Notes under the pieces: generated by a model | Told to the model about the DNA's origin: nothing | What the model saw: the letters and a program-made list of their open reading frames with translations, nothing else | Database searches by the model: none | Translations under genes and position numbers: made by a program | Shown: positions 53,875 to 64,000 of the stretch, in pieces | How positions within the stretch are numbered: position 1 is the stretch's first letter | How the letters are laid out: each line of letters starts with the position of its first letter | Origin: Chryseobacterium salipaludis | Lineage (GTDB): Bacteria > Bacteroidota > Bacteroidia > Flavobacteriales > Weeksellaceae | Length of the DNA: 64,000 nt | Direction: 5' to 3' | Assembly: GCF_022968825.1 (NCBI RefSeq) | Contig: NZ_JALHKS010000005.1 | Span: forward strand, 62,001 to 126,000

Positions 53875-54255
53875 TTAATTGTATCCGTTAACTATTCTTA
53901 CAATATTATCGGGAAGCTCTTTCGTATTGAAATTAACCAGAATACCCAGGTGCATTTTCGTTAGCTTTAAATAATTCAAAACTTGCTTATGATGGAGCGG
54001 CAGTAATTCCGTTACAGATTTAATTTCAATAAGCACACGGTTCTCCACTAAAATATCAATCCTGAAAGCTAAACCTAAATCCTTTTCTTTATAAATGACA
54101 GAAACAGGAAATTCAATCTCCACGTGTAAGCCTTGCTGTCTTAATTCGATTGCTAAGGCTTTATGGTACACACTTTCAAGTAAACCCGGTCCAAGCGAAT
54201 TATAAACTTCAAAAATTGCTTTTCTGATGCTATAACTTATTTCATTTTCAGTCAT
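53875..54255 (-). CDS. GxxExxY protein (PD-(D/E)XK nuclease-like)
   Basis: The 126-residue protein has GPGLLESVYHKALAIEL, containing the GxxExxY signature, and FRIDILVENRVLIEIKSV, the PD-(D/E)XK catalytic pattern (Asp, then ExK). It ends LGILVNFNTKELPDNIVRIV. The family is widespread and uncharacterised. The start at 54255 is chosen because it begins the conserved domain; the open frame reaches 54312 inside the paaZ end. It lies 43 nt after paaZ on the same strand, and the 98-bp repeat array begins within 9 nt of its stop. A DNA-repeat-related role is a reasonable inference only. Confidence 0.9.
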   Translation of the reverse strand: MTENEISYSIRKAIFEVYNSLGPGLLESVYHKALAIELRQQGLHVEIEFPVSVIYKEKDLGLAFRIDILVENRVLIEIKSVTELLPLHHKQVLNYLKLTKMHLGILVNFNTKELPDNIVRIVNGYN

Positions 54256-54298
54256 AAAAAAGTTGAAATATGTTGTAACATGAAATAATAACACAAGA

Positions 54299-56791
<2,493 letters not shown>

Positions 56792-56795
56792 GTTT

Positions 56796-57065
56796 TTAAG
56801 CAGTTTTTCTTTTTTTAATTAATGAGCGAATCCCCAAGATGACGAGCAATAACACCAGCGCGATATTAAGGGTAAAGACCAGTGATGGCAGCACATCATT
56901 CAGCAACTGCTCTTGCTGCATTTTCGCCACAAGACCGGCATCCTGTGTCTGCCGGATCAGTTTTTCTGTTTCTATTCCCTTGTTAATAAAGTAAAAGGCG
57001 AGCACGTTTAAGGCAATCAAAATAACAATCGCAACAACCTTTATTTTTTTATTTTTCAAATGCAT
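56796..57065 (-). CDS. small two-helix membrane protein
   Basis: The 89-residue protein has two membrane helices (VVAIVILIALNVLAFYFI and LVFTLNIALVLLLVILGI) joined by a polar loop of about 35 residues, with basic ends (LKNKKIK and KKRKTA). I do not recognise a family. It ends 4 nt before paaZ starts, and begins 35 nt after the DUF6624 gene, so it may be cotranscribed with both. Function unknown. Confidence 0.7.
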   Translation of the reverse strand: MHLKNKKIKVVAIVILIALNVLAFYFINKGIETEKLIRQTQDAGLVAKMQQEQLLNDVLPSLVFTLNIALVLLLVILGIRSLIKKRKTA

Positions 57066-57100
57066 TCGTCTGGGTGAAATTTATTTGGATGGGTCGCACT

Positions 57101-57793
57101 TCACTCATCATATATAATATATCCGGAAAACATTTTTTTCACTTCTTCAAGGGTGTAAATCTTATATTCAAAACTTTCCCGGAATGTTTCTTTCGCAGAT
57201 TCTTCGATTGTCTGTGTGAAACCCGCTTTCTTTCTTAATCTATTGACCTTTTGCGGATTCTTCACGGGCCAAATAATCTCCATATCACCCACGCCAAAGC
57301 CCTGTGTACCATACAATTGCTCTTTTCCTTTGTTCATGAGATAACGATCTAGCATTGTGGCATAATTCCTAAAAGGCAATTCTTTTTTTGCGGCGGCTTT
57401 TTTCACGAGCGGTAAGTATTTTGGAATTTCGTTCGAGTGCTGGATGACTAAATAGGCCGCTTGATTGGTGGGTTCGCCGACCAAGGATTTTCCCGGGTAA
57501 CCATATTTTGATATGATTTTCCCGATCTTCTTAATATTTTCCCTGTCATATTTATTCATAAGAACCAGAAGATCTCGTCTCATTGTGTCATAGTCCATCT
57601 TCAGGCTGTCAGCAATATCTCTTCTTTCCTGCTCGGAAATATCCGGTTCGTACTGTCTCCGAAATGCCTGATCGGTGAACATAATATAATCCAATTCTTT
57701 CTTGAGCTCCGTATTTATGGCCTGCCGGGAAGTACAGGAAGACCAGATGAACCCCAAAATTGCGAGCAGTATAATTTGATTAAAGCGTTTCAT
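57101..57793 (-). CDS. DUF6624 lipoprotein
   Basis: The 230-residue protein has a lipoprotein signal (lipobox WSSC). Its mature part carries GYPGKSLVGEPTNQAAYLVI, HSNEIPKYLPLVKKA and DRYLMNKGKEQLYGTQG, the blocks I associate with DUF6624. It would be anchored in the envelope. Function is unknown. It precedes the small membrane protein and paaZ on the same strand; the join to paaZ may be accidental. Confidence 0.82.
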   Translation of the reverse strand: MKRFNQIILLAILGFIWSSCTSRQAINTELKKELDYIMFTDQAFRRQYEPDISEQERRDIADSLKMDYDTMRRDLLVLMNKYDRENIKKIGKIISKYGYPGKSLVGEPTNQAAYLVIQHSNEIPKYLPLVKKAAAKKELPFRNYATMLDRYLMNKGKEQLYGTQGFGVGDMEIIWPVKNPQKVNRLRKKAGFTQTIEESAKETFRESFEYKIYTLEEVKKMFSGYIIYDE

Positions 57794-58071
57794 TTGAAGT
57801 ACGGTTTCTGTGATAAATTTTCGCGAGCGTTAAGATAAGGAAATTTAGAAATATGGCATTCTTGCCATGTGGCGATCAAGCGGAATTTCCTAGTAGATTA
57901 ACGAGATGCTTGCCGCCAAAATATAAGGCGTTTTTTAAGAGTTTGATTTACGGATATTCAGCAGGCCAACTCTGTTAATTGCACAGTCAGATTTTCTGCA
58001 CCAGTTACGTGAGTTCGGGCCTGCCGGGCAAAATAGAGTCTGCATTACTTTTTGGAAGCAATTAATGTAAG

Positions 58072-58079
58072 TATCTTTG
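58072..58079 (+). promoter_or_regulatory. -7 promoter box for the DMT transporter gene
   Basis: TATCTTTG matches TAnnTTTG, with TTTG 17 nt upstream (58051-58054). It lies 23 nt before the ATG at 58103 and inside the longer possible frame, so the shorter start is preferred. Confidence 0.55.
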
Positions 58080-58102
58080 CAGGCTTTTGTAATTTAGAGA
58101 GA

Positions 58103-58996
58103 ATGACGAGACAAGATTTAATAAAAGGGGTTGCATTTGTTGCCCTGGGTGCTTCCAGTTACGGTATGCTGGCTACATTTGTAAAACTGGCTTACAGCCA
58201 AGGCTATACTACAGCGGAGGTCACTTTTGCACAGTTGTCGCTGGGTGTTTTGGGCATGTTGCTGATTACCCTATTCCAGACAAAAATAAAAAAGATAGAG
58301 ACTCCAAAAATCGCGAAAGGAGATTTGCCAAAATTGCTACTGGCGGGAACTTCGCTGGGTTTCACGAGTTTGTTCTATTATTTATCCGTGGTGTACATCA
58401 ATGTTTCTGTAGCAATTGTGCTGCTGATGCAAACCGTCTGGATGAGCGTACTGCTGGAGGCAATTTTATCTAAGACATGGCCTACAGCAAGAAAAACCCT
58501 GTCGGTGATGATTGTACTTTTTGGAACTTTACTGGCTACCAACCTGATCGGGCAAAAGATTGAGCTGGACTGGCACGGACTGTTCTGGGGGTTGATGGCG
58601 GCGGCATCCTTTACCACCACCATGTACACTTCTAACAGAATTGCGGTGTATCTGCCCGCGTACAAGAAAAGCTTACTCATGCTGTTAGGCGGATTTGCGG
58701 TGATTATTTGTTTTGTATTGTATAGCTACGAGGGTAGTTTTAACTTTTCAATCTTCTGGAAATGGGGCTTTATCCTGGCACTTTTCGGTACGATCATTCC
58801 GCCGCTGCTGCTGAACGCCGGCTTTCCGAAAGTTGGTTTAGGCCTGGGAAGCATCGTATCCTCGCTGGAACTTCCGGTTTCCGTGCTGATGGCATTTTTC
58901 CTGTTGAATGAAAAGGTGACCGCTATCCAGTGGTTGGGAATCCTTTTGATCCTGGCAGCGATTGTCATTATGAACGTGAAGTTTCGGCGGCGATAA
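58103..58996 (+). CDS. DMT-family (EamA) transporter
   Basis: The 297-residue protein has ten predicted membrane helices in two EamA repeats. The first includes GVAFVALGASSYGMLATFVK and the second WHGLFWGLMAAASFTTTMY, and it ends with LNEKVTAIQWLGILLILAAI, a classic EamA terminal block. It exports or exchanges small metabolites such as amino acids or nucleotides; the substrate is unknown. It is monocistronic and divergent from the DUF6624 gene. Confidence 0.88.
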   Translation: MTRQDLIKGVAFVALGASSYGMLATFVKLAYSQGYTTAEVTFAQLSLGVLGMLLITLFQTKIKKIETPKIAKGDLPKLLLAGTSLGFTSLFYYLSVVYINVSVAIVLLMQTVWMSVLLEAILSKTWPTARKTLSVMIVLFGTLLATNLIGQKIELDWHGLFWGLMAAASFTTTMYTSNRIAVYLPAYKKSLLMLLGGFAVIICFVLYSYEGSFNFSIFWKWGFILALFGTIIPPLLLNAGFPKVGLGLGSIVSSLELPVSVLMAFFLLNEKVTAIQWLGILLILAAIVIMNVKFRRR

Positions 58997-59312
58997 GTTT
59001 TTGTAAAAACTGGTCTTTTCTGCAGGACAATCAGCCTTGCTCTATACAAAATCTGTTACAGCTGAACAGCCAGCCGGACTTTTCTGCTGCTAATTAGTTC
59101 TAAGCGAAAGCGGAAAATAGGTATCGGCCGTTGCTGAATATTAAGTGATTTTAAGAACAGAATTCCCAATACGCGGACCTGCGCCCCGGCTGGAACGAAG
59201 CTCTCCTGCGCCTAAGCAGGCGCGGGAAGCGGGAGTGGAAGACGGAAATGTGCGCCCAAAAAAAAATCCCTCACAGTAGATACTGCAAGGGAATTTAGGG
59301 TGAGAGCTCCAG
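58997..59312. other. gene-free stretch between DMT transporter and gltA
   Basis: No credible gene is seen in 316 bases. It holds a 10-bp GC-rich hairpin (59204-59227, TCCTGCGCCT-AAGC-AGGCGCGGGA, one G-U) flanked by GGAACGAAGC and GGGAAGCGGGAG, which looks like another repeat-type element, and the gltA terminator. Confidence 0.5.
59258..59292 (-). terminator. terminator after gltA
   Basis: A 12-bp stem with two G-U pairs (TCCCTTGCAGTA / TACTGTGAGGGA) and a 2-nt loop is followed on the minus strand by nine T residues, 20 nt past the gltA stop. Confidence 0.88.
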
Positions 59313-60599
59313 TTATCTGTTGCCCATGTCTACATAGTCGCGTTTTTCGGCTCCTTTGTACACCTGACGCGGACGGCCAATCGGGTCGTTGTTCAGGCGC
59401 ATTTCTTTCCACTGAGAAATCCAGCCCGGCAGGCGGCCCAGCGCAAACATTACGGTGAACATTTCGGTCGGGATGCCCAGCGCACGGTAAATAATTCCGG
59501 AGTAGAAATCCACGTTCGGATAGAGTTTGCGGCTTACGAAATAATCGTCTTCCAAAGCTACGCGCTCCAGCTGCATTGCAATGTCCAGTGCTTTGTCCTC
59601 GATGCCGAGTGCGTTCAGGATATCGTCTGCTGCTTTCTTAATGATGCGGGCGCGCGGGTCGAAGTTTTTGTACACGCGGTGACCAAAGCCCATCAGACGG
59701 AAGTTGTCGTCTTTGTTTTTCGCTTTTTCCACATATTTGGCTACATCGCCACCATCCTGCTCAATCATTTCGAGCATTTCAATGACAGCCTGGTTAGCAC
59801 CACCGTGAAGCGGGCCCCAAAGCGCAGAAATACCGGCAGATACGGAAGCAAACAATCCAGTGTGCGCAGAACCTACCATTCTTACTGTAGAGGTAGAGCA
59901 GTTTTGCTCGTGGTCAGCGTGTAAGATTAACAGTTTGTCCAGTGCATTGACGACTGTCTGGTCCAGTTCAAACTCTTCATTCGGACGGCGGAAGCACATG
60001 CGGTAGAAGTTCTCAACGTAGTTCAGGCTGTTATCGCCGTGGTTAATTGGCAAGCCCATTTTCTTGCGATAAGTCCAGGCACACAGGTGCGAGAATTTCG
60101 CAATCAGCATTTCCGCAGCGTGGTCCATATCTTCCTTGGAGTTCACATCCACTGCTTTCGGGTTGAAGGCAGTTAAAGCAGACGTCAGGGAGGACAAAAC
60201 GCCCATCGGGTGCGCAGAACGCGGGAATACGTCGATAAGACGCTTCATTTCGTCGGCAACGAAGTTATATTTTTTAATTCCTTTTTCGAAGTTCTGGAAC
60301 TGGCCTTCGGTCGGAAGTTCGCCGTTCAGCAACAGGTACATTACTTCGGTGAAATTGGATTTTTCGGCGATTTGCTCGATTGGGTATCCGCGGTAGAATA
60401 GTTCACCATTGTCGCCATCCAGGTACGTAATTTCGCTGATGGTGGCGCCGGTATTCTTATAACCAAGGTCTAAGGTGATCAGACCGGTCTGGTCCCGCAG
60501 TTTGGAAATATCAATTCCTCTGTCACCGAGGGTGCTGTCAACGATAGGATATTCAAATGCTTTCCCGTCGTAGTTCAATACAACTTTGTTATCTGACAT
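59313..60599 (-). CDS. gltA: citrate synthase (type II)
   Basis: GltA condenses oxaloacetate and acetyl-CoA at the entry to the TCA cycle. The 428-residue protein has the blocks GYKNTGATISEITYLDGDNG, GELFYRGYPIEQIAEKSNF, the catalytic histidine regions ILHADHEQNCSTSTVR and GPLHGGANQAVIEML, and the Asp site in GFGHRVYKNFDPRA. It is the hexameric, NADH-sensitive length class. It lies 78 nt downstream of eno on the same strand. Confidence 0.96.
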   Translation of the reverse strand: MSDNKVVLNYDGKAFEYPIVDSTLGDRGIDISKLRDQTGLITLDLGYKNTGATISEITYLDGDNGELFYRGYPIEQIAEKSNFTEVMYLLLNGELPTEGQFQNFEKGIKKYNFVADEMKRLIDVFPRSAHPMGVLSSLTSALTAFNPKAVDVNSKEDMDHAAEMLIAKFSHLCAWTYRKKMGLPINHGDNSLNYVENFYRMCFRRPNEEFELDQTVVNALDKLLILHADHEQNCSTSTVRMVGSAHTGLFASVSAGISALWGPLHGGANQAVIEMLEMIEQDGGDVAKYVEKAKNKDDNFRLMGFGHRVYKNFDPRARIIKKAADDILNALGIEDKALDIAMQLERVALEDDYFVSRKLYPNVDFYSGIIYRALGIPTEMFTVMFALGRLPGWISQWKEMRLNNDPIGRPRQVYKGAEKRDYVDMGNR

Positions 60600-60677
60600 T
60601 ATAATTTAATTTTTTACTAATTTAATGATAAAGGAACAATACTACAAATCTGCAGCGGCGTTCCTGATTAATTTTAT

Positions 60678-61985
<1,308 letters not shown>

Positions 61986-62006
61986 TTAAATGTTATGATT
62001 TACGTA

Positions 62007-62014
62007 CAAATTTA
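62007..62014 (-). promoter_or_regulatory. -7 promoter box for eno
   Basis: The minus strand reads TAAATTTG, an exact TAnnTTTG, 33 nt upstream of the ATG at 61973. Confidence 0.5.
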
Positions 62015-62128
62015 AGAAATAAAGCCTGACCACGCAGAATATGGCAGCTGCTTTTTGCTGTGTGGCGCGTAGATTATTGTTAGAAATCTCTGACAGTTTT
62101 GTATATTTAAATTTAAAATAAGATAACG

Positions 62129-62518
62129 ATGAAGAAATTATTAATTCTCCCGGCGGCAGTTGTTCTTTTCACGATGGGAAGCTGCGATAAAAAGAACAGC
62201 GGAAATGCGGGCGTGCTGAAGGCGGATGAAACAACGGCAGTAACGGGAAATTCATCTGAAGAAGCGGTAAATGAGCGGACAGACCGTTATGTGGCTGAAG
62301 ACGGCTCTTCTGCACTTGTTACTTTTAAAGAAGCAGGTGGAGAAAAATCAATCAGCATCCGAAGCAATAATAAAACGATTGCGGCGCCCCTGAAAGAAGC
62401 TGAGGCTGACAAAACGGTGTACGGCAATTACGATTTTGAAATCGTATCAAAGAAGGACAGCATTACCATTACGCAAGGTGACAATGTGATCAGTCTCAAA
62501 AGAGCAAGAAGTAACTAG
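62129..62518 (+). CDS. small lipoprotein of unknown function
   Basis: The 129-residue protein has a lipoprotein signal with lipobox TMGSC (MKKLLILPAAVVLFTMGSC), a polar linker, and a beta-rich domain (DRYVAEDGSSALVTFKEAGG, SIRSNNKTIAAPLKEAE, DSITITQGDNVISLKRA). The strand pattern recalls MliC-type lysozyme-inhibitor barrels, but the paired cysteines of that family are absent, so this is only a suggestion. It is divergent from eno. A terminator follows. Confidence 0.7.
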   Translation: MKKLLILPAAVVLFTMGSCDKKNSGNAGVLKADETTAVTGNSSEEAVNERTDRYVAEDGSSALVTFKEAGGEKSISIRSNNKTIAAPLKEAEADKTVYGNYDFEIVSKKDSITITQGDNVISLKRARSN

Positions 62519-62540
62519 TTCTTTGTATTTATATAATTAT

Positions 62541-62570
62541 AAAAGGACACTTCTTGCAGGTGTTCTTTTT
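62541..62570. terminator. bidirectional terminator between two envelope genes
   Basis: A 10-bp stem with one G-U pair (AAAAGGACAC / GTGTTCTTTT) and a 9-nt loop lies between converging genes, with T-rich and A-rich flanks. Confidence 0.7.
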
Positions 62571-62572
62571 AT

Positions 62573-63349
62573 TTAAAACCGATATCCGGCTGACAAACCA
62601 AATCGCACACCAGCCCACGGCCCGCTAATTTGTGCAGTGGCTCCGTTTGCATTTGCCTGCGCCTTAATTTTAACAAAAGGAACATCGAGGGCATTCAGTT
62701 CTTCCTGCAGCACCTGCTGTTCACGTGCCGTTAGCGGACGGGAGGAAACAGCGACGAGATCTCCTCTGGCGGCACCATAATGAGCGCCAATCATATTAAA
62801 ATCAAGAATCCAGTTTTGGCTTTGCCCCAGATTCCACTGGATACCAAGCGCAAGACCACCACTGTTTCCATTGACTTTGCCTGAGAGATTAGCCGTATTT
62901 CGTATTCCATCCGCATCGTATTCGAAAATGAGGTTAGAAACTTCCAGATGGCTGTGGCGGTAATATGATGCGAGGTAAAAGCCCTGGCCATACCCTTTCT
63001 TATTTAAATAAAAACGGGGCTCCACCGTAAAAGAACTGTAGTTCATTTCTGCTGTGGCAAGCTCTTCCACGTTGTGAATCTTTAAGGTGGAAGCACTGAA
63101 AGGTATGCTCCCGTTCGGAATGGTACTGTAAGAAATTTGGGCTGCAAACTTTTCGGTGAAAATTCTTTCGTAGGACAGATTGATATTGCGGAAGAGATAG
63201 GCAGTCACATTTGTTTTAATAATGTTGGGCGACTCAGTGTAGTTCGCGGAAGAAACGGCAAACTGCTGGTTGGCTATGGTTTGTGCGCTTACTTTAGAAA
63301 TGAATACAAAAGCTGCGAGGAAACACAGATACGACAGAGGAGTTTTCAT
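62573..63349 (-). CDS. outer-membrane beta-barrel protein, DUF3575-like
   Basis: The 258-residue protein has a signal peptide (MKTPLSYLCFLAAFVFISKVSA) and strands of an outer-membrane barrel: NVTAYLFRNINLSYERIF, FTVEPRFYLNKKGYGQGFYL, GGLALGIQWNLG, ending VRFGLSAGYRF with a terminal Phe. The middle block resembles DUF3575. A polar loop near residues 195-230 carries REQQVLQEELNAL. Function unknown. It stands between a bidirectional terminator and rplQ. Confidence 0.78.
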   Translation of the reverse strand: MKTPLSYLCFLAAFVFISKVSAQTIANQQFAVSSANYTESPNIIKTNVTAYLFRNINLSYERIFTEKFAAQISYSTIPNGSIPFSASTLKIHNVEELATAEMNYSSFTVEPRFYLNKKGYGQGFYLASYYRHSHLEVSNLIFEYDADGIRNTANLSGKVNGNSGGLALGIQWNLGQSQNWILDFNMIGAHYGAARGDLVAVSSRPLTAREQQVLQEELNALDVPFVKIKAQANANGATAQISGPWAGVRFGLSAGYRF

Positions 63350-63445
63350 AACCTTAAGTTTTATTCAAATGTAGTGCAAACAGCGGAGGTTGACAATCAC
63401 CTTTTACAGCTATTTCGACAGTCTTCGCCGAATCAGTTATAAAAC

Positions 63446-63475
63446 AAAAAAACCGCTCACGAAAAGTGAACGGTT
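63446..63475 (-). terminator. terminator after rplQ
   Basis: A 10-bp stem with one G-U pair (AACCGTTCAC / GTGAGCGGTT) and a 5-nt loop is followed on the minus strand by seven T residues, 22 nt past the rplQ stop. Confidence 0.85.
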
Positions 63476-63497
63476 TCTATAAGCATCAGCGTGAAAA

Positions 63498-64000
63498 TTA
63501 TTCAGCTGCTTTATCGTCAGCGTTATCTGCTTTTGGCGCTTCTGCAGATGCTTCAGGAGCCTCAGTTGCAGTTTCAGCTGCCGGTGTTTCCACAGTTTCC
63601 GCAACAGCTTCGGTTTTCTTAGCTGTTGTTCTTCTGCTTCTTCTGGTTGTTTTCTTCTCTTCTGCGTTCGGGTTGTACAGTTCATTGAAATCTACCAATT
63701 CGATCATTGCTGTATCAGCAGCATCGCCCGGACGGAATCCGGTTTTGATGATTCTTGTGTACCCTCCGTTACGTTCTGCGATTTTCGGAGCTACTGTGCG
63801 GAACAGTTCCGTTACAGCTTCCTTGCTTTGCAGGTAAGAGAAAGCAGTTCTTCTGTTGTGAGTTGTATCTTCTTTAGCTTTTGTTAAGATAGGCTCCACG
63901 AATACTCTCAAAGCTTTTGCTTTGGCCACCGTAGTGTTGATTCTTTTATGCTCAATCAGGGAACAAGCCATGTTGGAGAGCATTGCGCTTCGATGCGAGG
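63498..64000 (-). CDS. rplQ: 50S ribosomal protein L17, N-terminus off right edge
   Basis: The minus strand is open to the window edge and the visible part begins [20 protein letters not shown], the L17 block that lies about 15 residues into the protein, so the true start is just outside. It continues with [22 protein letters not shown]. After about residue 120 a tail rich in Thr, Arg, Ala and Glu follows ([19 protein letters not shown] and beyond), which is common in flavobacterial L17. The internal ATG seen at 63983 is not the real start. In most bacteria rplQ ends the alpha operon after rpoA. Confidence 0.95.
   Translation of the reverse strand, partial: SHRSAMLSNMACSLIEHKRINTTVAKAKALRVFVEPILTKAKEDTTHNRRTAFSYLQSKEAVTELFRTVAPKIAERNGGYTRIIKTGFRPGDAADTAMIELVDFNELYNPNAEEKKTTRRSRRTTAKKTEAVAETVETPAAETATEAPEASAEAPKADNADDKAAE

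Overview
The window looks like ordinary chromosome from a flavobacterium of the Chryseobacterium/Kaistella group (Bacteroidota, Weeksellaceae). This rests on the gene families present: a T9SS-sorted metalloprotease, DUF6452/DUF6048 beside rlmD, ribosomal protein THX, DUF2480, DUF6624, fused IcmF, and a diheme-type sdhCAB. It also rests on the Bacteroidota -7 promoter box TAnnTTTG in front of more than twenty genes. No rRNA, tRNA, CRISPR array, transposase or prophage was seen. Two genes run off the ends: ddl at the left, which starts at 373, and rplQ at the right.

Layout. 0-8 kb: ddl (partial), lpxK, punA, dinB, a phosphodiesterase, coaE, a metallo-beta-lactamase-fold hydrolase and ruvB. 8-14 kb: hutI, then a phenylacetate cluster paaB-C-D-G-H-I with no paaA or paaE. 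14-17 kb: an ECF sigma factor, a single-pass membrane protein and two DUF4252 proteins, one fused to DUF2807. 17-24 kb: guaB, a lipoprotein, nirK with a NirV-like protein and a Sco protein, DUF4407, ruvC, and a 16-cysteine copper-binding protein. 24-29 kb: icmF, a tandem lipoprotein pair and a small membrane protein. 29-32 kb: rplM-rpsI-rpsB and trmB. 32-41 kb: cell-surface and envelope genes, including a 977-residue secreted metalloprotease and a cysteine-less thioredoxin-fold lipoprotein, plus rlmD. 40-48 kb: sdhCAB, comEC, lpxB, DUF2480, DUF937 and THX. 49-54 kb: aspS, then a SMUG2-like glycosylase, an enoyl-CoA hydratase and a frameshifted short-chain dehydrogenase in one operon. 53-57 kb: a 98-bp repeat array, a GxxExxY nuclease-like gene and paaZ. 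57-64 kb: DUF6624, a DMT transporter, gltA, eno, two envelope proteins and rplQ.

How the genes work together. PaaB/C/D, PaaG, PaaH, PaaI and the distant PaaZ belong to aerobic phenylacetyl-CoA degradation. The catalytic epoxidase subunit PaaA and reductase PaaE must lie elsewhere if the pathway works. Its products would feed the TCA enzymes seen here (GltA, SdhCAB). NirK, NirV, Sco and the copper-binding protein form a small copper and nitrite-respiration neighbourhood.

The observations most worth checking are four. First, a clean 16-bp tandem duplication breaks an SDR gene exactly at its YxxxK active site. Second, a 98-bp palindrome-rich repeat array abuts the GxxExxY PD-(D/E)XK gene. Third, a 67-bp dispersed repeat occurs twice, inverted, with one mismatch. 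Fourth, several genes, including the repair genes dinB and ruvC, have a -7 box so close to the start codon that their mRNAs should be nearly leaderless. No single gene cluster stands out as a wholly new defence or metabolic system; the repeat array beside GxxExxY is the best candidate for an undescribed element.
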